From Chloroflexi bacterium 54-19 (GTDB lineage Bacteria; Chloroflexota; Chloroflexia; Chloroheliales; Chloroheliaceae), in the NCBI GenBank assembly GCA_001898225.1, contig MKTJ01000022.1, positions 48,690 to 112,689 of the forward strand: a stretch of DNA of 64,000 bases, in the 5' to 3' direction. The notes under the pieces were generated by a model. The model searched no databases. It was not told the DNA's origin and saw only the letters and a program-made list of their open reading frames with translations. Below are positions 26,355-35,397 of the stretch, one piece after another. How positions within the stretch are numbered: position 1 is the stretch's first letter; each line of letters begins with the position of its first letter. The position numbers were made by a program, and so were the translations under genes.

Positions 26355-26402
26355 GTTGGTATTCCTTAAATCAGGCGCTCGCCTGCCCCACATGACAGAC
26401 CG

Positions 26403-26431
26403 ATTATACTATCGGCCTTGACTAAAATCAA
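26403..26431 (-). promoter_or_regulatory. Promoter of the prenyltransferase gene
   Basis: On the minus strand, TTGATT (26426-26431) is followed by 17 bp and TATAAT (26403-26408). Transcription would start near 26396, which supports the downstream TTG start. Confidence 0.65.
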
Positions 26432-26447
26432 ACCATCAAAAGTCCAA

Positions 26448-26476
26448 TTGACATGGGTTGACCGGCGGCATATAAT
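26448..26476 (+). promoter_or_regulatory. Consensus promoter for the thrS T-box transcript
   Basis: TTGACA (26448-26453), a 17-bp spacer and TATAAT (26471-26476) form a perfect sigma-70-type promoter. It starts the T-box leader. A second TATAAT lies at 26491-26496. Confidence 0.9.
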
Positions 26477-26482
26477 TAATCC

Positions 26483-26800
26483 GGTAACAATATAATAAAG
26501 CTTTGATTGGGAAAAGTACTCGGTGTCTTGCTAAATAGAGATTGACGGTCACAGGCTGGAAGCCGTCTTTAGTCGCCCCGGCGAAAACCACCCATGAGCC
26601 GCTCCGGTAAGCCCCGGCCCAAAGAGCGCGGTCGAACCCGTTATCGTTCACCAAATGAGCGCCTTTGTCGGGCATATCCTGGTATATGGATAGGCGAGTG
26701 CGAGAAGGCGGAAAGCAGGGTGGAACCACGAAAGAGTAAACCTTTCGTCCCTCGTTTTTGTGTAATAACAAAACGCCAGGACGAAGGGATTTTTGTTTTT
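26483..26800 (+). promoter_or_regulatory. T-box riboswitch leader of thrS (tRNA-Thr sensor)
   Basis: The T-box sequence AGGGTGGAACCACG lies at 26717-26730. The antiterminator is completed by CTTTCGTCCCT (26742-26752). Stem I shows GGAAAAGTA near 26510-26518 (kink-turn/AGTA region), AGAGA and GGCTGGAAGCC in the distal part. A Thr codon ACC at 26587-26589 in GCGAAAACCACCC is the likely specifier. It should read through when uncharged tRNA-Thr binds. The specifier assignment is by position and pattern, not by folding. Confidence 0.88.
26741..26800 (+). terminator. T-box regulated terminator
   Basis: CCTTTCGTCC (26741-26750) pairs with GGACGAAGGG (26779-26788) and is followed by the T tract ATTTTTGTTTTT. 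The 5' arm is shared with the antiterminator, so the two structures exclude each other. Confidence 0.85.
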
Positions 26801-26841
26801 ATAGCTCCTTTCCGGTCTGGCCCAAACAAACGAGGTTTTTT

Positions 26842-28710
26842 ATGAGTACGCAAGCTGAAGAAAAACACGCGGCGCTTCCCGAAGATTTGGACCGGATGCG
26901 CCATTCGACGGCCCACCTGATGGCAGCGGCGGTCCAGGCTCTCTGGCCGGATGCCAAGTTCGGAGTCGGACCGGCGGTTAAAAATGGCTTTTATTACGAT
27001 TTAGACCTGCCGGTAACGCTAACTCCTGCCGACCTGGGTAAAATCGAGCAGAAAATGCGCGAGTTGAAAAACAAAAAGTTACCTTACGAACGCGTTGAAA
27101 TGCCGATTGATGCCGCTATCGAGGAAATGGACCGGCGTCACCAGCCCTTTAAGGTGGAACTGTTAAACCTGTTAAAGGAAAAAGGCAGCACGGCGGTAGC
27201 CAAAGAGACCGGTGACGATGACGCCGTAGGGGTAGACGAATCGGGCGGGGTGTCCCAGGTCTCCTTCTACAAGACGGGCGACTTCGTGGACCTGTGCCGG
27301 GGCCCGCACGTCAAAAATACCAGCGAGGTCGGCGCGTTCAAGCTGATGAGCATCGCCGGGGCTTACTGGCGCGGTAACGAGAATAACCGGCAGTTGCAGC
27401 GTCTGTACGGGGCCGCTTTTGCTACGAAAGAACAACTCGACCAGTACCTGTGGCAACTCGAAGAAGCCAAGAAGCGCGACCACCGCAAACTCGGCCAGGA
27501 GCTGGACCTCTTTACCTTCTCCGACCTGGTCGGGGCCGGTCTGCCGCTCTTTACGCCGCGTGGGACGCTCCTGCGCCGGTTGCTGGAAGACTTCCTCCAG
27601 TCGCTGCAAGAACCGGCGGGTTACCAGCGCGTAGTAATCCCTCACATCACGAAAAGCGACCTGTACAAGACGTCCGGTCACTGGGATAAATTCAAGGACG
27701 ACCTGTTCCACGTTACGGGCAAAAGCGAGGAGGAGTTCTGCATCAAACCGATGAACTGCCCTCACCACACCCAGATTTACGCCAGCCGCAAGCGCAGTTA
27801 TCGCGAACTGCCAATGCGACTGAGCGAGGCGACGGCGGTCTACCGCGACGAATTGCCCGGTACGCTGCAAGGTCTGTCGCGGGTCCGCATGATTACCCAG
27901 GACGACGCGCACGTCTTCTGCACGCCCGAACAGGTCGTGGACGAGGCGTTAAAGATTTACGACATTGTCGAGAAATTCTACGCGCCTTTTAACATGAAGT
28001 TATCGGTCCGGCTGTCGTTGTGGGACCCGAAACATCCCGAAAAATACCTGGGCACGCCCGAATTCTGGGAACAGACGCAGGAAATCTTACGGAATGTGCT
28101 GCGGGCCAAGGGGGCGGAGTGGTTCGAGGAAGAAGGCGAAGCGGCGTTCTACGCGCCCAAGATTGACTTCACGGCCAGGGATGCCCTGGACCGGGCCTGG
28201 CAGTTGGCAACCATCCAGCTTGACTACAACCTGCCGGAACGGTTCGACCTGAAGTATGTCGCGCCGGACGGCCACGAAGCCCGCCCGGTCATGCTGCACC
28301 GGGCTATCCTGGGTTCGTTCGAGCGGTTCCTGTCGGTAATTATCGAGCATTACGCCGGGGCTTTCCCGTCCTGGCTGGCCCCGGTCCAGGCAATGGTTAT
28401 CCCGATTGCCGACCGCCACTTCGATTACGCTTCGCAGGTCTTGCTGCAAATCCAGGGCGCCAGTGGGGATACGCTTACCAACTCGTTCCGGGTAGAACTG
28501 GACGAGGCGCGTGAATCCATGCAGAAGAAGATTCGCAACGCCCAGTTGCAGAAGATTCCTTATATGCTGGTGGTGGGTGACAAAGAGGCCGAGAACGGCA
28601 CGGTTTCGGTTCGTCTGCGGAGCGGGGCCGACCTCGGCAGCATGCCGGTAGCCGCTTTCATTGAGCGTCTGCGGGATGAAGTCAAAACCCGGGCCGACCT
28701 GAACGCTTAG
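26842..28710 (+). CDS. thrS: Threonyl-tRNA synthetase
   Basis: This 622-residue enzyme charges tRNA-Thr with threonine. The frame opens upstream inside the T-box terminator, so I start at the ATG 26842 with GAGG six nt before. There is no N-terminal TGS domain; the protein begins directly with the editing-type domain (MRHSTAHLM, H21/H25, and DLCRGPHV). The class II catalytic core has the zinc cysteine in KPMNCPHHTQIY, motif 2 in SRVRMITQDDAHVFC and motif 3 in AILGSFERFLSVIIEHYAG. The anticodon domain follows from about residue 510. It is regulated by the T-box leader. Identity is certain. Confidence 0.97.
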   Translation: MSTQAEEKHAALPEDLDRMRHSTAHLMAAAVQALWPDAKFGVGPAVKNGFYYDLDLPVTLTPADLGKIEQKMRELKNKKLPYERVEMPIDAAIEEMDRRHQPFKVELLNLLKEKGSTAVAKETGDDDAVGVDESGGVSQVSFYKTGDFVDLCRGPHVKNTSEVGAFKLMSIAGAYWRGNENNRQLQRLYGAAFATKEQLDQYLWQLEEAKKRDHRKLGQELDLFTFSDLVGAGLPLFTPRGTLLRRLLEDFLQSLQEPAGYQRVVIPHITKSDLYKTSGHWDKFKDDLFHVTGKSEEEFCIKPMNCPHHTQIYASRKRSYRELPMRLSEATAVYRDELPGTLQGLSRVRMITQDDAHVFCTPEQVVDEALKIYDIVEKFYAPFNMKLSVRLSLWDPKHPEKYLGTPEFWEQTQEILRNVLRAKGAEWFEEEGEAAFYAPKIDFTARDALDRAWQLATIQLDYNLPERFDLKYVAPDGHEARPVMLHRAILGSFERFLSVIIEHYAGAFPSWLAPVQAMVIPIADRHFDYASQVLLQIQGASGDTLTNSFRVELDEARESMQKKIRNAQLQKIPYMLVVGDKEAENGTVSVRLRSGADLGSMPVAAFIERLRDEVKTRADLNA

Positions 28711-28832
28711 GTTCGTGAAGCGTGGGTAAATCATCTTTAAGTGTTACACCAGTTTTAAGGTAACCCTAATTTGATTGGAACCCCGTTTAACGTTGTTTCG
28801 CGCCCTTTAGGGTGAACGTTTAACGCATTTGT

Positions 28833-28875
28833 AGGTTGGTAGAGCTTGACGCTCTTACCAACCTATTTTATTATT
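28833..28875 (+). terminator. Intrinsic terminator of thrS
   Basis: AGGTTGGTAGAGC (28833-28845) pairs, with one bulge, with GCTCTTACCAACCT (28851-28864), followed by ATTTTATTATT. Confidence 0.75.
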
Positions 28876-28935
28876 GCTACCACCGAAGCAGTTTGGAGAT
28901 TAGAGAGATACATCACCGGAAAGGTATTGGGTAAG

Positions 28936-29946
28936 TTGGCGTCAGAATTAGTGGGGGTAACAACAAAAGCCCGCGTAATAATTACCGGCATTGGCGGGTT
29001 TGTTGGCAGTCACCTGGCCGATTACTTGCTCAAAAATTTTCCCGGCCTGACCATTCACGGCATTTGCAATGCTCGAAGCCAGGCCAACCTGGCCCACCTG
29101 GCCGGAAATCCTCGTGTAGTTTTGCACCGCCTGAACTTACAAGATTGTCCGCAGGTTACGGCTATCCTGGCCGAGGTTGCCCCGGCCTATATCTTTCACC
29201 TGGCCGCACAGAGTCTGCCCGGCGCATCTATTAACACCCCCGGCGAAACTCTCAACACTAACATCAATATCACGCTGAGCCTGTTCGAGGCCATTCGCCA
29301 GGCCGGTCTTACCGGGCAGGTCCGGCTGCTAAATGCCGGGAGCGGCGACACCTACGGCTTTATCGAGCCGGAAGATTTGCCCATTAGGGAGACCACCCCT
29401 TTCCGGCCCGGCAATCCTTATGCGGTCAGCAAAATTGCCCAGGAAATGCTCGGCTATCAGTATTTTCGCTCCTACAAAATTCAGATTTTTAATACGCGAG
29501 CTTTCAATCACCTGGGGCCGCGCCTGGGGGAAGCCCTGGCACCCGGCGCATTCGCCCGCCAGATTGCCGAGGCCGAGGCCGGGAAAATTCTGCCGGTCCT
29601 GCGCGTGGGCAATCTCGACTCCCAGCGCGATTTCACGGACGTGCGCGACATTGTGCGGGCCTACTGGCTGGCCCTGAACTCCCCCGCCTGCCAGCCCGGC
29701 GAACCCTACAACCTTTGCTCCGGGCAGAGCCACAGCATCAAGGATGTCCTACATAAGCTGCTGGCCTACTCCAACCGTGAACTGGAAATCCAGACCGACG
29801 AAAGCCGGATGCGTCCCAGTGACATTCCGACGGTCCAAGGCGATTTCTCCAAGTTCCGCGAGGCGACCGGTTGGCAGCCCGAAATCTCCTTCGACCAGAG
29901 TTTACTCGACCTTCTCAACTACTGGCGCGAACGAGTTAAAGCTTAA
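28936..29946 (+). CDS. GDP-4-dehydro-6-deoxy-D-mannose reductase-like SDR
   Basis: This protein of about 336 residues has the Rossmann motif TGIGGFVGSHLADYLL. The YxxxK pair is in NPYAVSK. FNHLGPRLGEALAPGAFARQ, then VGNLDSQRDFTDVRDIVRAY and MRPSDIPTVQGDFSKFREAT, are the pattern of RMD/GDP-mannose-dehydratase family enzymes that make GDP-rhamnose or GDP-deoxysugars. The frame is open to 28846, but that part overlaps the thrS terminator. I chose TTG 28936 with AAAGG about 11 nt upstream; GTG 28951 is an alternative. The partner dehydratase is not in the window. Confidence 0.8.
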   Translation: MASELVGVTTKARVIITGIGGFVGSHLADYLLKNFPGLTIHGICNARSQANLAHLAGNPRVVLHRLNLQDCPQVTAILAEVAPAYIFHLAAQSLPGASINTPGETLNTNINITLSLFEAIRQAGLTGQVRLLNAGSGDTYGFIEPEDLPIRETTPFRPGNPYAVSKIAQEMLGYQYFRSYKIQIFNTRAFNHLGPRLGEALAPGAFARQIAEAEAGKILPVLRVGNLDSQRDFTDVRDIVRAYWLALNSPACQPGEPYNLCSGQSHSIKDVLHKLLAYSNRELEIQTDESRMRPSDIPTVQGDFSKFREATGWQPEISFDQSLLDLLNYWRERVKA

Positions 29947-29954
29947 TTTCTACT

Positions 29955-30611
29955 TTACAGATTTTCTAATTTGGTAAGCCACTCATCAAAATGGGGACAT
30001 TCGGCTCTTATCCGGTCAATACCTATTTCAAGAACAAGTAAAGGTCCATCAACAGTTTTCGAATAACTGGAAATCAGTTTTATAAGCCGTTTACTAGGAG
30101 CCGTTTCACTTCCTTCGTCTATTTCTTCTGGGGAATTATATTTACTTTTAATCTTCTCAAGGTTACTTGCCACATTCGTACCGGGAAATGCATTCGAAAC
30201 TACCTCAGGAGCTACAAAAACCATAGCTTCAAATTCGTGTAACTGAATATATGGAATGAACCTGCTATCGTTGATTTTTCTGGCAAATGCTTGCTCCAAG
30301 AATTCTACTCTTGTATAACAGTTACCTGCCGGAAGTTCATCATATGATGGAAAATCGGTAGCTATGGCGTAAAAGTCGAACATGGTTGTTACGGCACTAA
30401 CACTTGTATCTCGTAATAATTTAGATAAATCATTCTCAATCTTACCAAAGGACCGACCACCTCCTTTGGCCTTTTTCTGGTTCGCGGCCCTACTTGTATA
30501 AACAATAATTGGGATGATAAGTATTTCTTTTTCAAGAAGATAAGGATTAAAAACCTCTTTGATAAATGTTTCTTCTGCCTGACCTTCTACCAAAATGAAA
30601 ACCTTTTTCAT
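29955..30611 (-). CDS. DUF4276 family (TOPRIM-like) protein
   Basis: This 218-residue protein opens with VFILVEGQAEETFIKEVF, the EGxxEE core seen in TOPRIM-like DUF4276 proteins, and has MFDFYAIATDFPSYDE in the middle, with a likely metal-binding acidic patch. HEFEAMVFVAPEV is a further family motif. Its start overlaps the AAA ATPase stop by 4 nt (ATGA). The pair is AT-richer than the surroundings. ATPase plus TOPRIM-like pairs are known in phage-defence systems such as PARIS (where the second gene is DUF4435), so a defence role is plausible but unproven. Confidence 0.82.
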   Translation of the reverse strand: MKKVFILVEGQAEETFIKEVFNPYLLEKEILIIPIIVYTSRAANQKKAKGGGRSFGKIENDLSKLLRDTSVSAVTTMFDFYAIATDFPSYDELPAGNCYTRVEFLEQAFARKINDSRFIPYIQLHEFEAMVFVAPEVVSNAFPGTNVASNLEKIKSKYNSPEEIDEGSETAPSKRLIKLISSYSKTVDGPLLVLEIGIDRIRAECPHFDEWLTKLENL

Positions 30612-31702
30612 CCTGGTCTACCACCAATAAGGTTCTTTTCCCAAATCTCTCCCAAACTATAATCTTCTAGCCATAAGTTAAGGTCACGGGTTTTTAGAGG
30701 AGTAAAAGTAGATTGATTATCTTTGCGATCTACAACGATAATATTTTCAGGGCTAAAATGATTGACCAGAGGAACCGATTGCGTAGAAATTATTATTTGA
30801 GACTTAATAGAAGCGCTTTCTAATAAACCCGCCAATAATGTAATTGCATAAGGATGTAAACCCAATTCAGGCTCATCAATTAAGATAGTGGCAGGTAATT
30901 CCGGTTGAAGTAAAAGAGTTGCTAAACAAATAAATCTTAAAGTCCCATCTGAAAGTGAACTCGCATTAAAATAACCATCATCATTTTTTTCTCGCCATTC
31001 TAATTGAATGTTTTCAGGATTAAGTGGAGAAGGTCTGAGAACAAAATCATCAAAAAAAGGAGCGGCTAATTGAATAACTTTAATTATTCTTTCATAAGAA
31101 TAGCGCTGCGTTTCTTTTAGTAAATAAAGAAACGCAGCTAAATTTGCCGCATCTGGTTTCAAATAGGCATTATCGTTTATCTTATTTGTTTGTTTAATTC
31201 TGGCATTTTCGCTTGTATCGTGAAAATGGTAAACCTTCCAACTCTGTAATGCGTCGAGAACATGCTCAGCTATCTTACTAGAATTTATGAGAATACGTTC
31301 CTCCAACAATGATTCTTTATGACCACGTCCGAGTATTTCCTGAAAAGGTTGGTCATATTTTGAATTAGGAGCCTGGAAAAAACAACGTTCATCACCAAAG
31401 AAAAGAGAATCATCGGCGGAAGGAACGAGTTCGGCTTTATAACTATTAAGTCCGAAAAAAAGTTCAATTTCAAGAGACGTTGTCTTTTTTCGTCCATAAT
31501 GCAATAAAACATTTGCTCCACCAGCCTGACGAACATAAAACTGCAAATTCTCTTCAATAATTTGGTTTATAAGCCTGAAAACCCCAATAAAATTACTCTT
31601 ACCTGCCCCATTTGCTCCAATCAAAACATTTAATGAGCCTAATTCAAGGTCCATTTCTTTTATGGACTTAAACCCTTTTACTTTTATCCTATCAAGTTTC
31701 AT
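30608..31702 (-). CDS. AAA family (AAA_21/SMC-like) ATPase
   Basis: This 364-residue ATPase has Walker A GANGAGKS (about 32-39) after the FKSIKEMDLELGSLNVLI opening. The late signature and Walker B are LSDGTLRFICLATLL and ILIDEPELGLHPYAI, then STQSVPLVNHF. This is the RecF/OLD-type arrangement with the coiled region replaced by a helical insert. It starts at an ATG with AAGAGGT 7 nt upstream and is translationally coupled to the DUF4276 gene. The pair is likely a transferred two-gene module: an ATP-using sensor plus a nuclease-like partner. Confidence 0.85.
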   Translation of the reverse strand: MKLDRIKVKGFKSIKEMDLELGSLNVLIGANGAGKSNFIGVFRLINQIIEENLQFYVRQAGGANVLLHYGRKKTTSLEIELFFGLNSYKAELVPSADDSLFFGDERCFFQAPNSKYDQPFQEILGRGHKESLLEERILINSSKIAEHVLDALQSWKVYHFHDTSENARIKQTNKINDNAYLKPDAANLAAFLYLLKETQRYSYERIIKVIQLAAPFFDDFVLRPSPLNPENIQLEWREKNDDGYFNASSLSDGTLRFICLATLLLQPELPATILIDEPELGLHPYAITLLAGLLESASIKSQIIISTQSVPLVNHFSPENIIVVDRKDNQSTFTPLKTRDLNLWLEDYSLGEIWEKNLIGGRPG

Positions 31703-31767
31703 TTCTTGACCTCTTAATTACAATTGAAACCTGTTTTAATTATAGCTCACCAAATCTAAAAATAGTG

Positions 31768-33393
31768 CTATTTAGCCCGCAAGAGCGACACACTCTCCAT
31801 GTGATAGGTCTGGGGGAACATGTCCACCGCCCTGGTGCGGACCAACTCGTAGCCTTCCGACAGGATTTTTATATCACGGGCCAGGGTGCTGGGGTCGCAC
31901 GAAACATAAACCAGCACGGGCGGTCGCGTTTTCAGGAGGCTGTGCAGCAGGGCCGGGTCGCACCCGCGCCGGGGCGGGTCCACCAGGGCCCCATCGTAAT
32001 GTTCCCCCTGCGCTTCCAGTTCGAGGATATATTCTTCCGCTTTAGCCGCCACAAAACTACACTGGTCTTCGAGGCCGTTAAGCCGGGCATTTTCAGCCGC
32101 ACCCTCGACCGCCCCGGCATATTCCTCGATGCCCAGGACTTTCGCGCCGCGCCGGGCCATCTGCAAGGCAAAAGTGCCGACCCCGCAGTAAATATCGAGC
32201 AGCCGCTTGCCCCGCAGATTCAACCCCGCCTCGCCAAACGCACCCAGGGCCTCCCGGACCAGTTCGACCGCCATCGGGGAATTCGATTGGAAGAAAGCCA
32301 GGGGCGGCACCCGGTAGGTCACGCCGTCCAAAGCCTCGGCTATAAACGGGTCGCCGCCGACCGCTTCCAATCGCCGCTTGCGCCCTTCCCCGACCACTGT
32401 TAGTTCGACATAGCGGTCTAACGACCTCTGCAATTCCTCCAGAAACGGCTGCAAGTCAGTCACTTGCCACTCACCGAGCATGCGCAAAACCAGCAGCATC
32501 GTCGGGCGAGGTTTTTCCAGGGCCAACTCCAGCGGCCCGACCGCCAGAAACCTTTCCAGGGCCGCCAGCTTGCGGGTGGGGTCTTCGCTGTAACTTGCCA
32601 GGGCCGCGATTTCTTCGGCGGAAATCGGCGCGTCACCCGAAACCCCACCGACCCGGATTGTTACCTGGTGGACCCGCCTGGGCAGGTGTTTTTGCAAAGC
32701 CCTTGTCAGCGGCTCAATCGCCAGGGTTATCAGGGGGTGGGAAATGTGGCAGGACTGGACCGGCACCAGCCTGATGCTATTCTGGCGGTGAAAACAGGGC
32801 CGTCCATCGTGCTCGTCAACCTGGAACTCGACATTGTTCCGGTAACCCCAGGGACTGACCGCTGCCAGGGGTGAAAGCAAAGGCGGTTCGCGGTCCACGA
32901 AACCACCAAGCCGGACCATCTGGTCGCGCAGGATATTGTGTTTGTAATTTAGCTGGGCGGCGTAGTCGGCGTGCTGCCACTGGCACCCCCCGCAGTTGGG
33001 CCATTTATCCACCCCGAAATAAGGGCAGGGCGCTTCGCGGCGGTCGGGAGAAGCCTGCTCGACGTTGCGGACGTTTGCCTTAATAAAACTCTTTTTGCGG
33101 CGGTAAAGCTGGACCTCGACCGTTTCACCGGGTAAACCACCCGTCACGAAGACCACCTGCGAACCCGCCGGGACCGGTGGAGCGACCAGTTCGGTTTCAA
33201 CCGGCTCCTTGAGCGGCTGGAAATCGCCTTCTTCCGCACCTTCAGGCAGTTCTTCTGTGGCGGCCGGGCCGCCTTTCGGAGCCGCACTCGCCTCCGGCAA
33301 CCGGGCAACTACCTCGCCGCCATAGGCCATTTCCTGCAAACGTAACCCGCTAACAATCTCCGGGGCCGGTTTTTCCCGTAATTTTTTCGCCAT
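31768..33393 (-). CDS. 23S rRNA (uracil-5-)-methyltransferase, RlmD/RumA-like
   Basis: This 541-residue enzyme transfers a methyl group from SAM to a uracil in 23S rRNA. The iron-sulphur cluster motif is CPYFGVDKWPNCGGCQW. The SAM site is LLDIYCGVGTFALQMARRG. The catalytic region has VDPPRRGCDPALL and VYVSCDPSTLARD. The N-terminal TRAM-like domain (about 12-115) is unusual because a Pro/Glu/Ala-rich stretch of about 40 residues (about 38-80) interrupts it. Family subtype (RlmC or RlmD) cannot be settled here. The length is larger than usual because of that insert. Confidence 0.87.
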   Translation of the reverse strand: MAKKLREKPAPEIVSGLRLQEMAYGGEVVARLPEASAAPKGGPAATEELPEGAEEGDFQPLKEPVETELVAPPVPAGSQVVFVTGGLPGETVEVQLYRRKKSFIKANVRNVEQASPDRREAPCPYFGVDKWPNCGGCQWQHADYAAQLNYKHNILRDQMVRLGGFVDREPPLLSPLAAVSPWGYRNNVEFQVDEHDGRPCFHRQNSIRLVPVQSCHISHPLITLAIEPLTRALQKHLPRRVHQVTIRVGGVSGDAPISAEEIAALASYSEDPTRKLAALERFLAVGPLELALEKPRPTMLLVLRMLGEWQVTDLQPFLEELQRSLDRYVELTVVGEGRKRRLEAVGGDPFIAEALDGVTYRVPPLAFFQSNSPMAVELVREALGAFGEAGLNLRGKRLLDIYCGVGTFALQMARRGAKVLGIEEYAGAVEGAAENARLNGLEDQCSFVAAKAEEYILELEAQGEHYDGALVDPPRRGCDPALLHSLLKTRPPVLVYVSCDPSTLARDIKILSEGYELVRTRAVDMFPQTYHMESVSLLRAK

Positions 33394-33419
33394 TAGTACC
33401 TATTTCCCCTGGTTTAAGT

Positions 33420-33448
33420 TTGACAAACCCGCTACATTAACTTATAGA
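33420..33448 (+). promoter_or_regulatory. Promoter for the CapD-like dehydratase gene
   Basis: TTGACA (33420-33425), a 17-bp spacer and TATAGA (33443-33448) lie about 50 nt before the start. Confidence 0.6.
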
Positions 33449-33495
33449 TGTAACTGAGATTTTAACACATTTAACACCCAAAGCCGGCTTGAGTT

Positions 33496-35397
33496 ATGTG
33501 GTATCGCAACCGCTATCTTTTTATCCTTGATACAGCCATCTGCCTGCTGATTTTTCCGCTGGTCCTGTTCATACGCCTGGACCGGCCCGATGTGTTGCCC
33601 CAGGCCTGGAATGACTTCTTGCCGCTAATCATCCCGATTGTCGTACTAAAGCTGCTGGTCTTTACCCTGTTTGGCTTCTACCGCCGGGCCTGGTATTACC
33701 TGAGCCTGTCGGACCTTTATCCGCTGCTTTTCGCTGTAATTGTCGCTTCCACAGCGATTGCCCTTTTTACCCTGCTCATCAATAACACCATCCCAACCTA
33801 CGCCGCTAACTGGTTTCCCCGCAGCTATTTTATCCTCGATGGCTTATTGAGCCTGATTCTTATCGGTGGGTCGCGGGTGATGGTGCGGGTGGTCTTCGAG
33901 CGGACCGAAAACGAACGCACTAGCCACCGCCCTACCAGCCGAAAAAGGGTCATAATCGTGGGAGCCGGGGACGCCGGGATTGCCGTTGCCAGGGAGATTT
34001 TGCGAAGCCGCCGCCAGTACGAACTGGTCGGCTTCGTGGATTACGACGAGCGCAAAAAAGGACAGCGTATCCAGGGTAGGCCGGTCCTGGGCGTCCATTC
34101 ATACTTGCCCGAAGCCATCCGGCGGCACGGCGTAGACGAAGTGATTATCGCAATTCCTAACGCGCCCGGTACGGTGGTCCGGCGTGTCCTCGAAATGTGC
34201 AAAACTGAAAATGTGCCCACCAAGACAGTGCCGGGCGTCAACGAGCTTATCGAGGGGCGCGTCTCGCTCAAAGAGATTCGCGATGTGCAGATTACCGACC
34301 TCCTACGCCGGATGCCGGTGGTGCAGGATACCGAGGCCATCGCCAGTTTCCTGAGCCAGGTCACGGTCATGGTCACGGGGGCGGGGGGCTCTATCGGTAG
34401 CGAGTTGTGCCGTAAAATCGCCGCTTTTAACCCGGCCCGGATGGTGTTGTTCGGGCGGGGCGAAAACAGCATCTTCCACATTCAAAACGAACTCCACCGG
34501 CTTTTCCCGCACATCCCGCTCATCCCGGTTATCGGTGACATCCGGGACGCCCTGAAAGTAGACTGGGTCATCGGGCAGTACCACCCGGAAGTCATTTTCC
34601 ACGCCGCCGCCCACAAACACGTCCCCCTGATGGAACAAAACGCCGAGGAAGTTATCAATGTCAACGTCCTGGGGACCAAGAACCTGGCCGAGGCCGCCGT
34701 CCGCCATGGGGTCAAACGGTTCGTGGCGATTTCGACCGATAAAGCGGTCAACCCGGTCAATGTGATGGGCGGCTCGAAACGGCTGGCTGAACTGATTATC
34801 CAGGATTTAGCCCGCTCCAACGCTGCGACCTCGTTTGTGGCGGTGCGGTTCGGGAACGTGCTGGGGAGCCGGGGCAGCGTGGTGCCTGTTTTGAAGGAGC
34901 AAATCGCCCAGGGCGGACCTGTAACCATCACACACCCAGATATTACCCGTTACTTCATGACCATCCCCGAAGCAGCCTCACTGGTAATCCAGGCCGGGGC
35001 GATGGGTGTAGGCGGTGAAATATTTGTCCTCGATATGGGAGAGCCGGTCAAAATCGTGGACCTGGCGAAAGATTTAATCCGGTTGAGCGGGTTTGAAGTA
35101 GGCGAAGATATTGCGATTGAGTTTACCGGGCTACGACCGGGCGAAAAGATGTACGAGGAATTATTGACCCACAAGGAAACGCTGGGCCATACCCGCCACC
35201 AGAAGATTTTTGTCGCGCCCCCCTCCGAGCCGATTCCCCACAACCGGTTGGAATTGTATTTGCAGGAGTTAGAAGACCTGGCCCGCTGTTTCGACCGGGC
35301 AACCCTCCGCAAGCGACTGCTCGAAATCGTCAGCCAGGCCGACGAACCGACCCACCTGATCACCCCTTCGCCACGGTCCGAACCGGAAACCGCCTAG
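33496..35397 (+). CDS. Membrane-bound nucleotide-sugar 4,6-dehydratase (CapD/PglF-like)
   Basis: This 633-residue protein begins with four membrane helices (about 6-130). A first Rossmann domain, VIIVGAGDAGIAVAREIL (about 153-170), follows. The catalytic SDR domain starts at VMVTGAGGSIGSELCRK (about 292). STDKAVNPVNVMGGSKRLAEL has the MGGSK active site, in which Met stands in place of Tyr as in this group of enzymes. RFGNVLGSRGSVVPVL and LRPGEKMYEELL are family motifs. Relatives convert UDP-GlcNAc or similar to a 4-keto-6-deoxy sugar for glycans. The 3' end overlaps the convergent GNAT gene by 4 nt. No clear ribosome binding site is seen. Confidence 0.88.
   Translation: MWYRNRYLFILDTAICLLIFPLVLFIRLDRPDVLPQAWNDFLPLIIPIVVLKLLVFTLFGFYRRAWYYLSLSDLYPLLFAVIVASTAIALFTLLINNTIPTYAANWFPRSYFILDGLLSLILIGGSRVMVRVVFERTENERTSHRPTSRKRVIIVGAGDAGIAVAREILRSRRQYELVGFVDYDERKKGQRIQGRPVLGVHSYLPEAIRRHGVDEVIIAIPNAPGTVVRRVLEMCKTENVPTKTVPGVNELIEGRVSLKEIRDVQITDLLRRMPVVQDTEAIASFLSQVTVMVTGAGGSIGSELCRKIAAFNPARMVLFGRGENSIFHIQNELHRLFPHIPLIPVIGDIRDALKVDWVIGQYHPEVIFHAAAHKHVPLMEQNAEEVINVNVLGTKNLAEAAVRHGVKRFVAISTDKAVNPVNVMGGSKRLAELIIQDLARSNAATSFVAVRFGNVLGSRGSVVPVLKEQIAQGGPVTITHPDITRYFMTIPEAASLVIQAGAMGVGGEIFVLDMGEPVKIVDLAKDLIRLSGFEVGEDIAIEFTGLRPGEKMYEELLTHKETLGHTRHQKIFVAPPSEPIPHNRLELYLQELEDLARCFDRATLRKRLLEIVSQADEPTHLITPSPRSEPETA

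Noticed and set aside
26758..26841. Upstream extension of thrS
   Set aside because: It overlaps the T-box terminator and T tract; ATG 26842 has a ribosome binding site.
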